From NCBI RefSeq assembly GCF_038096175.1, contig NZ_CP151099.1:5065484-5129483 (forward strand): a stretch of 64,000 nt of DNA, given 5' to 3'. Origin of the DNA: Nostoc sp. UHCC 0302. GTDB taxonomy: Bacteria > Cyanobacteriota > Cyanobacteriia > Cyanobacteriales > Nostocaceae. The notes under the pieces are model-generated. The model saw only the letters and a program-made list of their open reading frames with translations, had not been told where the DNA came from and did not search any database. Positions 18,246 through 26,487 of the stretch are shown here, piece by piece. How positions within the stretch are numbered: position 1 is the stretch's first letter; the number at the start of each line of letters is the position of its first letter. A program made the translations under genes and the position numbers.

Positions 18246-18334
18246 ATTGGAAAGAATTCAGTCCTTCAGGAGTCAGCATACAGAATGTTATTGCATTCTG
18301 AATTCTGCATTCTGAATTCTGACTTCTTCTTAAA
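18241..18334. repeat. Repeat tract between nifN and nifX
   Basis: GAATTCAG / CTGAATTC / GCATTCTGAATTCTG units in both orientations that can pair as an imperfect hairpin. The tract begins at the nifN stop codon and ends just before the nifX ribosome site. Confidence 0.6.
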
Positions 18335-18349
18335 TAGAGGAGAACCTAA

Positions 18350-18763
18350 ATGAAAATTGCCTTTACGACTAGTGACAGAGTTCATATTAATGCTCACTTC
18401 GGATGGGCAAGAATGATTGATGTTTACGAAATTTCTGATGAGGGATATCACTTCGTAGAAACTCTCAATTTTGAAGGTGACCTCAAAGAAGATGGTAATG
18501 AGGATAAAATCACCCCAAAACTTGACGCGATCGTTGACTGTACGATTGTTTACGTAACAGCAATTGGCGGGAGTGCTGCGGCTCGTCTAATTAAGAAAGG
18601 TGTCACTCCAGTTAAGGCGCGATCGGAAGAGGAAGAAATTACTGAAGTACTAAATAAGTTAGTGCAAACTCTCAAAGGTAATCCTCCACCTTGGTTGCGT
18701 AAAGCTTTACAGCAAAAACCCTCGAACTTTGCCGATGAAGTTGAAAATGAAGCAACGGTATGA
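18350..18763 (+). CDS. nifX: NifX, FeMo-cofactor transfer protein
   Basis: 137 residues, typical for NifX. It carries FeMo-cofactor precursors between NifB, NifEN and the apo-MoFe protein. The dinitrogenase iron-molybdenum cofactor-binding fold is recognised from KIAFTTSDRVHINAHFGWA, YEISDEGY and the IGGSAAARLIKKGVTPVK block. A strong GAGGAG ribosome site precedes the ATG. The stop overlaps the next gene's start (ATGA). Confidence 0.95.
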   Translation: MKIAFTTSDRVHINAHFGWARMIDVYEISDEGYHFVETLNFEGDLKEDGNEDKITPKLDAIVDCTIVYVTAIGGSAAARLIKKGVTPVKARSEEEEITEVLNKLVQTLKGNPPPWLRKALQQKPSNFADEVENEATV

Positions 18764-19236
18764 CCACAAATAATAGTGTTAACGGAACTGCTACAACCGA
18801 AGTTTTGAACTCACCTTTCCTTAAGGTATTAGTCAAACAAATCCGGGGTCAAGATACTTATGGAGTTTACCGGAGTTGGTCGGACGAATTAATTCTTAAA
18901 CCCTTTGTCGTCACCAAACAAAAGAAACGTGAAATTTCCGTTGAGGGTGAAGTCGATCCGATTACTCAAGCACGGATTATGGCATTTTTTAGAGCTGTAG
19001 CCGCTGCTATTGAACAGGAGACAGGTCTAATCTCCCAAGTTGTAGTTGATTTGAGCCATGAAGGATTTGGCTGGGCGCTAGTTTTTTCTGGTCGTCTTTT
19101 GCTAGCTGTGAAAACTTTGCGAGATGCTCATCGCTTTGGCTTTGACTCGCTGGATAAATTAGCAGAAGAGGGAGAAAACTACATCCACAAAGGAATTGAT
19201 TTAGCGAAGCGCTTCCCCGAAGTTGGCAAACTATAA
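18760..19236 (+). CDS. NifX-associated protein (DUF269)
   Basis: 158 residues. It matches the conserved nitrogen-fixation protein always found after nifX: FLKVLVKQIRGQDTYGVYRSW, KREISVEGEVDPITQARIMAF, and GFGWALVFSGRLLLAVKTLRDAHRFGF, each block quoted in part. It overlaps nifX by 4 bp and is therefore coupled to it. The biochemical role is not firmly known; it is thought to assist FeMo-cofactor synthesis. Confidence 0.93.
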   Translation: MTTNNSVNGTATTEVLNSPFLKVLVKQIRGQDTYGVYRSWSDELILKPFVVTKQKKREISVEGEVDPITQARIMAFFRAVAAAIEQETGLISQVVVDLSHEGFGWALVFSGRLLLAVKTLRDAHRFGFDSLDKLAEEGENYIHKGIDLAKRFPEVGKL

Positions 19237-19350
19237 GAGTGTTGAGTGCTGAGTTATAAGTTATGAGTGATGAGTTATATGATTCTTAATTCCTAGCTCC
19301 TAGCTTCTAACTCTTCACTATTTACTCAGGACTCAGCACTCAGCACTTTA
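19237..19350. repeat. Tandem/inverted repeat tract after the DUF269 gene
   Basis: GAGTGCTGAGTTATAAG-type words on the left and ACTCAGGACTCAGCACTCAGCAC on the right form a long imperfect hairpin. It ends immediately before the AAGGAG ribosome site of the next gene. Confidence 0.65.
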
Positions 19351-19363
19351 AAAGGAGTGGTTG

Positions 19364-19582
19364 ATGGTGCAAGCGAAAGAAACAAGTATTGAAGAACTCA
19401 AAGGCCAAATTAGACGCCTCAACAGCAAAGCAGGCCAAATGAAAATGGATCTGCATGATTTAGCAGAAGGCCTGCCAACAGATTATCAACAACTCATGGA
19501 TGTTGCAGCTGCTACTTATGAAATCTATCACCAGTTAGATGAACTTAAGCAACAGCTGAAAAAATTGGAGAGTGCTAAATGA
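19364..19582 (+). CDS. Small nif-cluster protein (DUF683 / CCE_0567 type)
   Basis: 72 residues from ATG 19364 (a TTG at 19361 is in frame but less likely). It is predicted to be nearly all helix: EELKGQIRRLNSKAGQMKMDLHDLAEGLP and a coiled tail DELKQQLKKLESAK. This fits the conserved small helical protein found in nif clusters before nifW. It overlaps nifW by 4 bp (ATGA). A ribosome site AAGGAG lies 7 bp upstream. Confidence 0.88.
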   Translation: MVQAKETSIEELKGQIRRLNSKAGQMKMDLHDLAEGLPTDYQQLMDVAAATYEIYHQLDELKQQLKKLESAK

Positions 19583-19896
19583 CTGGAACTATTGAAGAAT
19601 TCAAACATCTCGTAGATGCAGAAGAATTTTTTAAATTTTTTAATCTGCCCTACGACCAACAATTTGTGAATGTGAATCGTCTACATATATTGAAAAAGTT
19701 TTCTCAATATATGAAAGAAATTGATGATAATTCTCCTAATTTGAGTCCAGAAGAAAGACTCAATGAATATTGTGTGGCTTTGCAAAAAGCTTATCAAGTA
19801 TTTATTGAATCAACACCCCACGAACAAAAGCTGTTCAAGGTGTTTAACGACAAGCCGAAAAATGTAGTCACACTGACAGAAATCACTTCTGATTAG
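19579..19896 (+). CDS. nifW: NifW, nitrogenase-stabilising protein
   Basis: 105 residues. The pattern LVDAEEFFKFFNLPYDQQFVNVNRLHILKKF is the NifW signature. NifW is reported to associate with the MoFe protein and help protect or mature it. It is coupled to the preceding small gene and is followed after 10 bp by hesA. Confidence 0.95.
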   Translation: MTGTIEEFKHLVDAEEFFKFFNLPYDQQFVNVNRLHILKKFSQYMKEIDDNSPNLSPEERLNEYCVALQKAYQVFIESTPHEQKLFKVFNDKPKNVVTLTEITSD

Positions 19897-19906
19897 GAGG
19901 TAAAAA

Positions 19907-20710
19907 TTGGTAAACCTGACGCCTACCGAATTAGAACGCTATCGTCGCCAAATGATGCTCCCGAATTTTGGCGAAGCAGCACAGAAGCGCCTGAAGTCAG
20001 CGACAGTTCTGGTTACAGGTGTGGGGGGATTAGGCGGTACGGCGGCGCTTTACTTAGCAGTAGCGGGCGTTGGGCGGCTAATCCTAGTCCGGGGTGGTGA
20101 CTTACGGCTGGATGATATGAATCGTCAGGTTTTGATGACGGACGATTGGGTAGGTAAGCCAAGGGTATTCAAAGCTAAAGAAACTCTGGACGCTATTAAC
20201 CCTGATGTCCAAGTGGAAGCAGTTCATGAATATATCACCCCGGAAAATGTCGATGCGTTAGTGCAATCTGCTGATATGGCTCTGGATTGCGCTCACAATT
20301 TTACCGAGCGCAATCTGTTGAATGAAGCTTGTGTGCGCTGGCGTAAGCCAATGGTGGAAGCTGCAATGGACGGGATGGAAGCTTACCTAACTACGATTAT
20401 TCCTGGTGTGACTCCTTGTTTGTCTTGTCTGTTTCCTGAAAAGCCTGATTGGGATCGGCGCGGTTTTTCAGTTGTAGGTGCTGTTTCTGGGACACTGGCT
20501 TGTCTAACAGCGCTAGAGGCTATCAAGTTGATCACTGGGTTTAGTCAGCCTCTATTATCGCAATTGCTGACCATTGACTTAAGCCGGATGGAATTTGCCA
20601 AGCGCCGATCTTATCGCGATCGCTCTTGTCCAGTATGCGGTAACAATGCACCTTGGAGATACGGGCAATCTAATTCAGTGGAAGCCACCACCATTGCACA
20701 AAATAGCTAA
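19907..20710 (+). CDS. hesA: HesA, MoeB/ThiF-like protein of the nif cluster
   Basis: 267 residues, E1-like (ThiF/MoeB/HesA) family. It has the ATP-binding VLVTGVGGLGGTAALYLA motif, Arg finger region MNRQVLM and two zinc-type CxxC pairs (CLSCLF and CPVCGNN). The start is TTG at 19907, supported by an AGGAGG ribosome site 7 bp upstream. In heterocystous cyanobacteria hesA and hesB follow nifW. The precise role is unknown, with a sulfur- or molybdenum-handling function usually assumed. Confidence 0.94.
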   Translation: MVNLTPTELERYRRQMMLPNFGEAAQKRLKSATVLVTGVGGLGGTAALYLAVAGVGRLILVRGGDLRLDDMNRQVLMTDDWVGKPRVFKAKETLDAINPDVQVEAVHEYITPENVDALVQSADMALDCAHNFTERNLLNEACVRWRKPMVEAAMDGMEAYLTTIIPGVTPCLSCLFPEKPDWDRRGFSVVGAVSGTLACLTALEAIKLITGFSQPLLSQLLTIDLSRMEFAKRRSYRDRSCPVCGNNAPWRYGQSNSVEATTIAQNS

Positions 20711-20764
20711 TTTGGTCACACACCTGCAATCAAAAGAAATAATCGCTACAACTCAGGAGATTCG

Positions 20765-21136
20765 ATGACTGTTACTTTATCAGAAAAAGCAGAATTTCAT
20801 TTGCGGGCGTTCTTACGAGGTTCTGCTCCCGATGCTGATGGCGCAACTAAAGGTGTCCGCATCTCTGTGAAAGATGGTGGTTGCAGCGGTTACGAGTATG
20901 CGATCGATATCACCAGCAAACCACAACCAGATGATGTCGTAATTCAGCAAGGCAAAGTGCTGGTTTACGTTGATGCCAAAAGTGCGCCTTTATTAGACGG
21001 AGTTGTGGTTGACTTCGTTGAAGGGGTAATGGAAAGCGGCTTTAAGTTCATTAACCCCAATGCTACTGATACTTGCGGTTGTGGAAAGTCCTTCAAAACA
21101 GGTGATTGCACGCCTGACGCTGTACCTTGTAGCTAA
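20765..21136 (+). CDS. hesB: HesB, IscA-type iron-sulfur carrier
   Basis: 123 residues. The A-type Fe-S carrier cysteines are present: GGCSGYEY and the C-terminal TCGCGKSF pair. The short tail KTGDCTPDAVPCS carries two extra cysteines. It probably delivers Fe-S clusters to nitrogenase or its assembly proteins. It follows hesA by 54 bp with an AGGAGA ribosome site. Confidence 0.95.
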   Translation: MTVTLSEKAEFHLRAFLRGSAPDADGATKGVRISVKDGGCSGYEYAIDITSKPQPDDVVIQQGKVLVYVDAKSAPLLDGVVVDFVEGVMESGFKFINPNATDTCGCGKSFKTGDCTPDAVPCS

Positions 21137-21407
21137 TACCAATTGAGATTTAGAAAGACACTAGTGTTTGAAGACAGGAAAGCAAAAAGCAGAAAGTAAT
21201 TATGAGCATATCATCTACTTTTTGACTTATTTTTAACTGTCTAAATTATTTTTGCTGTGCTGCACTGGTGTGAAAAATTTCTTCAGTTTTATTAGCTCCA
21301 AGTTTAACCTTAGACCCACTCCGCACAACATCTCAAAGAGTCGTAAATAGAGATTAAGAGCTTCGGGAATTAAATCTAATCGTATAAAGTTTGAGGAGAA
21401 TCGGAAA

Positions 21408-21707
21408 ATGGCTACCTACCAAGTTAGACTAATCAACAAAAAGCAAGAAATCGACACCATAATTGAAGTTGACGAAGAGACTACAATTTTAGACGCTGCA
21501 CTCGAAAACGATATTGATTTGCCGTCCTCTTGTCAGTCAGGTTCTTGCTCTAGTTGTGTTGGCAAGGTTGTTGAGGGTGAAGTTAATCAAGATGATCAAA
21601 TCTTCCTAGATGACGAACAGGTTTCTAAAGGATTTGCTTTACTTTGTGTAACCTATCCTCGTTCTAATTGCACAATTAAAACTCATCAAGAACCCTATCT
21701 CGTCTAG
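21408..21707 (+). CDS. fdxH: FdxH, heterocyst [2Fe-2S] ferredoxin
   Basis: 99 residues, a plant-type ferredoxin. The ligands are in [10 protein letters not shown] and the fourth Cys in ALLCVTYP. FdxH donates electrons to nitrogenase reductase in heterocysts. It is 271 bp downstream of hesB, leaving room for its own promoter; no gene is seen in that gap. Position and sequence both match fdxH of Anabaena-type clusters. Confidence 0.96.
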   Translation: MATYQVRLINKKQEIDTIIEVDEETTILDAALENDIDLPSSCQSGSCSSCVGKVVEGEVNQDDQIFLDDEQVSKGFALLCVTYPRSNCTIKTHQEPYLV

Positions 21708-21811
21708 ATTATTTAGTTTAGTTGCTACTCTTCGCAACTAAGTAAAAGATGAAGGATGAAGGATAAAAAATATTTCCTTCTTCCCTTCATAATTCATAAT
21801 TTATAATTCTA

Positions 21812-22200
21812 ATGTTTAACCCATTTACTGTAACTGGCTGCTCTTTAGAATTATTAATAAAAGGAGAACGAGAAATTATTGCCTTCTGTAAAAGTCAGGA
21901 TGAAACAATTTTAAAAAAAATTACAGCGATGGGGTTGATATCTGGATTTACTATAGCGGTTCTCGCTTGGGTGCAGTACAGTTTTGACCTCTCTCCTAAA
22001 AGGAGAGAGGCTTTGAATCTTACTCCCCTTCCCTTGAAGGGAAGGGGCTGGGGGTTAGGTCTGTATTCCATGCAATTGGGAACCGCTATATATCTATCAA
22101 ACAACGCTTTCCATCTTTACTTATAAAAGTAGGAAGCACAATTTTAAAACTAGATAGAGAAGCTACTCGTGCTATTTATATCCGTCTTTTAGATAATTAA
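21812..22200 (+). pseudogene. feoA: FeoA-like protein interrupted by a MITE
   Basis: The frame begins MFNPFTVTGCSLELLIKGER and reads to ITAMGLISGFTI. Beyond a 135-bp insertion it resumes as SIKQRFPSLLIKVGSTILKL and ends LLDN, TAA at 22198-22200. Without the insertion and one TA it is 83 residues, normal for FeoA, the small SH3-like accessory of ferrous iron uptake. In its present form the frame runs through the MITE to give a 104-residue product lacking the FeoA C-terminus. It lies directly after fdxH, so it may have been part of the nif support genes. Confidence 0.85.
21954..22088. mobile_element. 135-bp MITE inside feoA
   Basis: The ends are inverted repeats TAGCGGTTC...GAACCGCTA, flanked by TA at 21952-21953 and 22089-22090. 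Inside are two smaller hairpins, CCTCTCTCC/GGAGAGAGG and CCCCTTCCC/GGGAAGGGG. It has no coding capacity. The TA target fits mobilisation by an IS630/mariner-type transposase. Confidence 0.85.
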
Positions 22201-22217
22201 CATTTATATATTTTATT

Positions 22218-22260
22218 GACCTCACTCCTTATTTAACTACTTTATTTTAGGAGTGAGGTC
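22218..22260. terminator. Strong stem-loop after feoA
   Basis: Perfect 12-bp arms GACCTCACTCCT and AGGAGTGAGGTC around a 19-base loop. It lies 18 bp after the feoA stop and is probably the transcription end of the nif run. It lacks a clear U-tract, so it could instead be an mRNA-stabilising hairpin. Confidence 0.6.
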
Positions 22261-22320
22261 ATTAATTTAAAGATATGAAACTAATATCATATCCAGTTGA
22301 ACGCAAGCCAATTTAGTTCG

Positions 22321-22436
22321 CCGTTAGGCTTTAGCGTAGGGTAACACGCATCTCATAGAGAAACAATCTTGTGACTACCCTTCTCCTGATGGAGACCAAG
22401 GCGAACGGGAAGCCGCTAGCGCGTCTATGTTGCACT
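22321..22436. repeat. GC-rich dispersed small repeats
   Basis: A cluster of GCCGTTAGGCTTTAGCGTAGGG- and GGGAAGCCGCTAGCGCGTC-like words, the same type as those at 41400-41490 and 63300-63540. They fold into short stems and have no coding sense. Confidence 0.55.
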
Positions 22437-22528
22437 TGCAATGGCATATCACGAGTAGTTTACTGGATATGATATAAATTGCGATCGCAAGTAGAACGAT
22501 TTGCAACGAAAAGCAAGCTGGTTATTTT

Positions 22529-22738
22529 TCAATCAACAGCAACGATGACATCTGATGATTTGATCACAGCATAAGCCTCTTTACCTTCTGCAAGCCCCAG
22601 CTTTTCCGCTGATGATTTTGTGATTATTGACACCAGCTCTACTCCTGGTGCTAATTCTAAAGTTATCTCAGTATTAACTGAACCAGGTACAACTTTTTTC
22701 ACAGTACCCTTAAGAGAATTACGAGCGCTAATTTCCAT
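22529..22738 (-). CDS. Molbindin (Mop/TOBE domain protein)
   Basis: 69 residues, a single TOBE/Mop domain: SARNSLKGTVKKVVPGSVNTEITLEL, then ITKSSAEKLGLAEGKEAYAVIKSSDVIVAVD, quoted in parts. Such proteins bind molybdate in oligomers and act as a store or buffer. This suits a location next to nif genes, whose cofactor needs molybdenum. It is on the strand opposite the nif run. Confidence 0.9.
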   Translation of the reverse strand: MEISARNSLKGTVKKVVPGSVNTEITLELAPGVELVSIITKSSAEKLGLAEGKEAYAVIKSSDVIVAVD

Positions 22739-22752
22739 TTTCCGTCTGTTTT

Positions 22753-22766
22753 GTAGTTATTTGTAC
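22753..22766. promoter_or_regulatory. Candidate NtcA box upstream of molbindin gene
   Basis: GTA-GTTATTTG-TAC matches the GTA-N8-TAC consensus exactly. It lies only 15 bp upstream of the ATG, closer than a normal activator site. About 16 chance matches are expected in 64 kb, so this is weak evidence. Confidence 0.3.
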
Positions 22767-23474
22767 TTAAACAATGTATCAAATAATAATTATAAAAATC
22801 TAATTCTTTGAGATTTCTTAATAACAATGAATAAGTCACAGCAAATCAAAGTGTAGCATTTAGTAATCTTTCTGTCTTGTGAAGCGCGAGATTTGGTAAA
22901 ACTATGTTATTAAAGTTGGGATTTGAGGTATTGATGATGAATTCCGTAGGCGTAGTTATTAGTATACATCACTGTTCTCTAGTTGTAAATACTACTAAAA
23001 TATTGTGATTAATTACTATTGATAGTTATAATTTTTTCTTGTAAGTAATATGCTTAATTGCTAGCTATTACTTTCTCATCTTATTACTTCCATTAGCTAG
23101 TACTCTAATTCATGCTATTAAACTGTAAAAAATATAGCCTCATACACTATTTTCAAGATTTTTTCAGATGTGTATGGGTATCTTTATAAATGATTTATAA
23201 TTTAAAATTATCATAGTGATAATATATAAATAAGCTAAGTTGCTGCTAACTATAATGCAGATTCTCAACTAACGATTGAAACTTAAGATTTAGTAGAACA
23301 ACTGGAAACAGAAGCTGATTTTCATGGCGCATCAAAACCAGAAAAAGCAGTAAATACTATTTAATAGCCTAATTAGGTTATTAGTACCATCTAGAGCATG
23401 GATTTTCTAACTAAAAAGCTTAAAACAAAGCTACTTATATAGTTTCTAAATAATGGTGGGTAATACCCGCCATT
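22767..23474. other. A/T-rich gene-free stretch
   Basis: No open frame of note on either strand and no strong repeat. The sequence is A/T-rich with many short direct words. It presumably contains the promoters of the molbindin gene (leftwards) and the ankyrin gene (rightwards). Confidence 0.5.
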
Positions 23475-23534
23475 ATGCTTTTTCAGCCTAATTATAGTAG
23501 CAAAACACTTCAAACTTTTGGAATTAACAACACT

Positions 23535-23999
23535 ATGAGTCAAGCAAACAGGCAAGATTTGAGTAAACTAACAACCCAATGGCTATTAGTACAAGGTTAT
23601 AATCCTGATGATTTAAATCAGCCTGGGCATAATGGCGACACAGCTTTGATGAAAGCCACAAGAGAAGGAGTCTATACAGTCGTCAAAGAACTAATTGATG
23701 CTGGCGCGGATATCAATGCAAGAAATAACGATCGCAACAATGCTCTGTGGTTTGCTTGTTTTGGTAATCACTACGATTTAATTAATCTGCTACTTGCTGC
23801 CAAGATTGATATTGACAACCAAAATGATAATGGTGCAACTGTTTTAATGTATGCAGCATCAGCAGGTAAAACAGAAGTTGTAAAATTGCTTTTACAGCAT
23901 AATCCTAACTTAGATTTAAAAAACTTAGACGACTATAAAGCAATAGATTTTGCTAGCAACCTAGAAGTTTTAAGGGTACTGAAAAATGCCACAAAGTAA
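23535..23999 (+). CDS. Ankyrin-repeat protein
   Basis: 154 residues from ATG 23535; an in-frame ATG at 23475 would add 20. Three to four ankyrin repeats are visible: GHNGDTALMKATREGVYTVV, then ARNNDRNNALWFACFGNHYDL, then NQNDNGATVLMYAASAGKTEV, each shown only in part. Ankyrin repeats bind proteins. The 3' end overlaps the next gene by 14 bp, so this protein is probably made with and acts on the SagB-type dehydrogenase. It lies between the nif and hup genes. Confidence 0.88.
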   Translation: MSQANRQDLSKLTTQWLLVQGYNPDDLNQPGHNGDTALMKATREGVYTVVKELIDAGADINARNNDRNNALWFACFGNHYDLINLLLAAKIDIDNQNDNGATVLMYAASAGKTEVVKLLLQHNPNLDLKNLDDYKAIDFASNLEVLRVLKNATK

Positions 24000-25272
24000 G
24001 ATATCAGGCAAAGCTTATCACGATTTGACTAAGCATTCTTACTTGTCTGTACAAATTAATCCAAATTATGTAGATGCTTCAACTCAACCAGCTTCATTTA
24101 AATTTTATCCAAAGTTTTATCGAAGGGTGAAATTAAATCTCAATAATCCGATTCATTCTTTTATCTACTTAACTAGTGCGATAACTATTGAAAAAGCTTA
24201 TAAGGATGAGCCTTATAAACTGCGGGTAAATCCATCAGCAGGCGCTCTGTATCCTACGGAAGTTTACGTACAGATTCGAGGCATAGAAGGAATAATAGAT
24301 GGTATATATCATCTAGAAGTTGAGAATAATTGTCTAACACTCATCTATGAATTAATCGACGATGGGTTAGAGAGTTATATTATACCGAACAAACGTATCA
24401 ATGGATTCATCTTTTTAATTAGTTGTGTTTATTATAGGTCTAGCTGGAAATATCAAGATAGGAGTGTGAGATATTGCTTTTTAGATAGCGGACACCATTT
24501 AGGTGCTGTTGCTGCTTCAGCTTATCTCCACAACAAAGATATACAATTAGTTTTTGACTTTGATAAGCTCGCTCTCAATAGAGATTTAGGCTTTGAGAAT
24601 AAAGAGTTTATTACTGCTTGTGTAATCTCAGGTGAAGTACAAGACAATAAAGTCAGAAACTTAAGACTGAAAGTTCCTTTTGTTTCTGGCACAGATTATT
24701 TTGAAGCTAATCAGTTTATTGAAGATAGCTATCAAACAACATCTGTGCAAACAAGTCGCCAGCAGCAACTAGAACAGCCTACGTTTAATTTTGACAAAAA
24801 TAAATATTATCAAACTATTTGGCATAGGCGTTCTGTTAGACGTTTCCGGAAACAATTAATTTCTTTAGAAGAATATCTATATATATGGCAGCAACTTCAG
24901 CAGCCAATACCGACAGAAAATTATGAAGAGATAGAAATTTACTCGGTTGTACATCGAGTCGAGGGAATGTCGCCTGGGTTATATCAAGGTACGCATTTAC
25001 TGAAAGCAGGTGATTTCAGCGAAAAGACAGGTTACTTATGCATTAATCAAGCGATCGCAAGAGATTGTGCTGTAACTTTATTTTTTGTTTCTGATTATAC
25101 AAATTATCAAACTGCTATGCAACTAGCTGGTTTTCTTGGACAAAGAGTTTATCTGGCTAGCAATTATGTAGGAATTCAATGTAGTGGAATTGGTGCTTAT
25201 TATGATGACGAGACGCAAAGATTCTTAGAAACAACAAAAGATATTCTCTATGCAATGGCAATTGGAAACTAA
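23986..25272 (+). CDS. SagB/ThcOx-type flavin-dependent dehydrogenase
   Basis: 428 residues with two nitroreductase-like halves. The first half has the SagB signature NPSAGALYPTEVYVQ and LDSGHHLGAVAASAYL. The second begins QTIWHRRSVRRFRKQLISLEEY and has CSGIGAYYDDETQRFL near the end. Family members bind FMN and oxidise azoline rings in peptides or act on other small substrates; the substrate here is not evident, as no cyclodehydratase or precursor peptide gene is seen nearby. The gene overlaps the ankyrin gene and is followed after 17 bp by a small partner gene with an AAGGAATG-type ribosome site. Confidence 0.85.
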   Translation: MPQSKISGKAYHDLTKHSYLSVQINPNYVDASTQPASFKFYPKFYRRVKLNLNNPIHSFIYLTSAITIEKAYKDEPYKLRVNPSAGALYPTEVYVQIRGIEGIIDGIYHLEVENNCLTLIYELIDDGLESYIIPNKRINGFIFLISCVYYRSSWKYQDRSVRYCFLDSGHHLGAVAASAYLHNKDIQLVFDFDKLALNRDLGFENKEFITACVISGEVQDNKVRNLRLKVPFVSGTDYFEANQFIEDSYQTTSVQTSRQQQLEQPTFNFDKNKYYQTIWHRRSVRRFRKQLISLEEYLYIWQQLQQPIPTENYEEIEIYSVVHRVEGMSPGLYQGTHLLKAGDFSEKTGYLCINQAIARDCAVTLFFVSDYTNYQTAMQLAGFLGQRVYLASNYVGIQCSGIGAYYDDETQRFLETTKDILYAMAIGN

Positions 25273-25289
25273 GAAGGAATGTAAAAAAA

Positions 25290-25664
25290 ATGAGCAGAAG
25301 AAAGTACTATTTTAATGGTGATGACTTTCATCCGATGCAGCCGACATCTGCGGATATTATACTACGGCAACAATTAGAGTATTCTATTAGTAAATATTTT
25401 TACGAAGCTTGCGATCGCTCGATTCAAAATCTCTTATCTAATTGTCGCTGGTATGTCACAACCCACGCCAACGCTATGACATTAGTAATTGAATGTCCCG
25501 ATCAAGTAACTAACTGGCGTGTCTTGCAAAAAATCGTGCCAATGGGGACATTACTCCACGAAATTATCAACAGTGCAAAAATTCGGGTTTGTCCACCAGA
25601 AAGTCAAGGCGTACCTTTTGAGATGAGGGTTGATGAACTCTCGGTTTACCGCGACTGGGCTTAA
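25290..25664 (+). CDS. Conserved small protein, partner of flavin enzymes (copy 1)
   Basis: 124 residues, family not recognised. The core runs FYEACDRSIQNLLSNCRWYV, then VIECPDQVTNWRVLQKIVPMG, then AKIRVCPPESQGVPFEMRV and SVYRDWA. A second copy with the same pattern is encoded at 51528-51157, there overlapping a luciferase-like flavin oxidoreductase gene. Both copies therefore sit beside a flavin enzyme, which suggests a subunit or chaperone role. It is 17 bp behind the SagB-type gene and likely co-transcribed. Confidence 0.75.
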   Translation: MSRRKYYFNGDDFHPMQPTSADIILRQQLEYSISKYFYEACDRSIQNLLSNCRWYVTTHANAMTLVIECPDQVTNWRVLQKIVPMGTLLHEIINSAKIRVCPPESQGVPFEMRVDELSVYRDWA

Positions 25665-25710
25665 AAGAATAGTTAGGAGTTAAGAGTTGGGAGTTAGGAA
25701 TTTAAAATTA

Positions 25711-26181
25711 CTACTCATTATTCTGTCTGATAATTGCAGCTACCTCTTCAAAAACCAAATCAGCAGAATGTTTAACAACAGGACTTAACTCTAGTCCCAA
25801 ATCAAGATTTGCTGCTTCAATTAAATAAACTGTAACTTCTTGCGGAAAGTCATTTTGAAAGATTTTCCGTCCAGCAGCTAAAGCATTATCCCAACGAAAA
25901 TCGTGCAAGTTGTAGCTGGGTTCCGGTAAAGCTTCCAATTCTTTACCAGGGACTTTAAACACAGCACCCGGTTCGGAACCAGTATAACTTGCATCAATAA
26001 TTACTAATTGTTTACTACCTCTAGCTTGAAACATCACCTCCATACCTGCGGTTCCACAGTCATAGACACGCACGTTAGGGTGAGGATTTTCAGCTAGATA
26101 TTTTTGTAAGCGTTGAGCGATGATTACACCAACGGCATCATCACTACGATTAAGATTACCGCAACCAATAATGGTTAGCAT
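25711..26181 (-). CDS. hupW: HupW, uptake hydrogenase maturation protease
   Basis: 156 residues, HyaD/HybD-type peptidase family. Motifs are IIGCGNLNRSDDAVGV (metal-binding Asp), YDCGTAGMEV, IDASYTGSEPG and VKHSADLV. It removes the C-terminal extension of HupL after Ni-Fe insertion; HupL here ends CLVCTVH plus 15 residues, a cleavable tail. It is near, but not directly next to, the hup genes. Confidence 0.92.
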   Translation of the reverse strand: MLTIIGCGNLNRSDDAVGVIIAQRLQKYLAENPHPNVRVYDCGTAGMEVMFQARGSKQLVIIDASYTGSEPGAVFKVPGKELEALPEPSYNLHDFRWDNALAAGRKIFQNDFPQEVTVYLIEAANLDLGLELSPVVKHSADLVFEEVAAIIRQNNE

Positions 26182-26261
26182 GAGATAATAGTGATTCTAT
26201 TAGGTAGTTAAAAAGTACTGGGTGAAACTAAATAGATTATTCCAGCTACCTTGTTCACGTT

Positions 26262-26396
26262 TCAATACAGTTCGGATAAGGTTTTTTAATGAAAGTTATA
26301 GATCACAAAGACGCGATAAATCGCCGTCTTTACAATAATCAGTCCTTTGTAGAGACGGCGATTTATCGCGTCTCTTCCCTTAACCGAACCGTATTG
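26262..26396. mobile_element. MITE-like element with a long internal hairpin
   Basis: The ends are imperfect inverted repeats, TCAATACAGTTCGGATAAGG and the complement CCAATACGGTTCGGTTAAGG. Inside, 26308-26376 is a stem of about 28 bp built from two copies of the AGACG(G)CGAT/ATCGCGTCT palindrome. Directly outside are GTTCACGTTT (26253-26262) and GTTCACATTT (26397-26406), a possible target duplication with one mismatch. It has no coding capacity. Confidence 0.65.
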
Positions 26397-26424
26397 GTTC
26401 ACATTTAGGTCAGATGATTATTAA

Positions 26425-26459
26425 CAAAAAGGCTTTGCCTCATGACACAGACAAAGCCT
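26425..26459 (-). terminator. Rho-independent terminator
   Basis: On the minus strand AGGCTTTG...CAAAGCCTTTTTG forms an 8-bp stem followed by a U run. It lies 29 bp downstream of the stop of the 140-residue gene. Confidence 0.8.
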
Positions 26460-26487
26460 CAGAAGAATTAAGCTCCTCAGCAGAAAA

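Noticed and set aside
21812-22126. 104-residue gene as its own product
   Set aside because: The second half is MITE sequence; the real gene is an interrupted feoA.
22753-22766. Perfect GTA-N8-TAC as firm proof of NtcA control of the molbindin gene
   Set aside because: It is too close to the ATG, and about 16 such matches are expected by chance in 64 kb; kept only as a low-confidence site.
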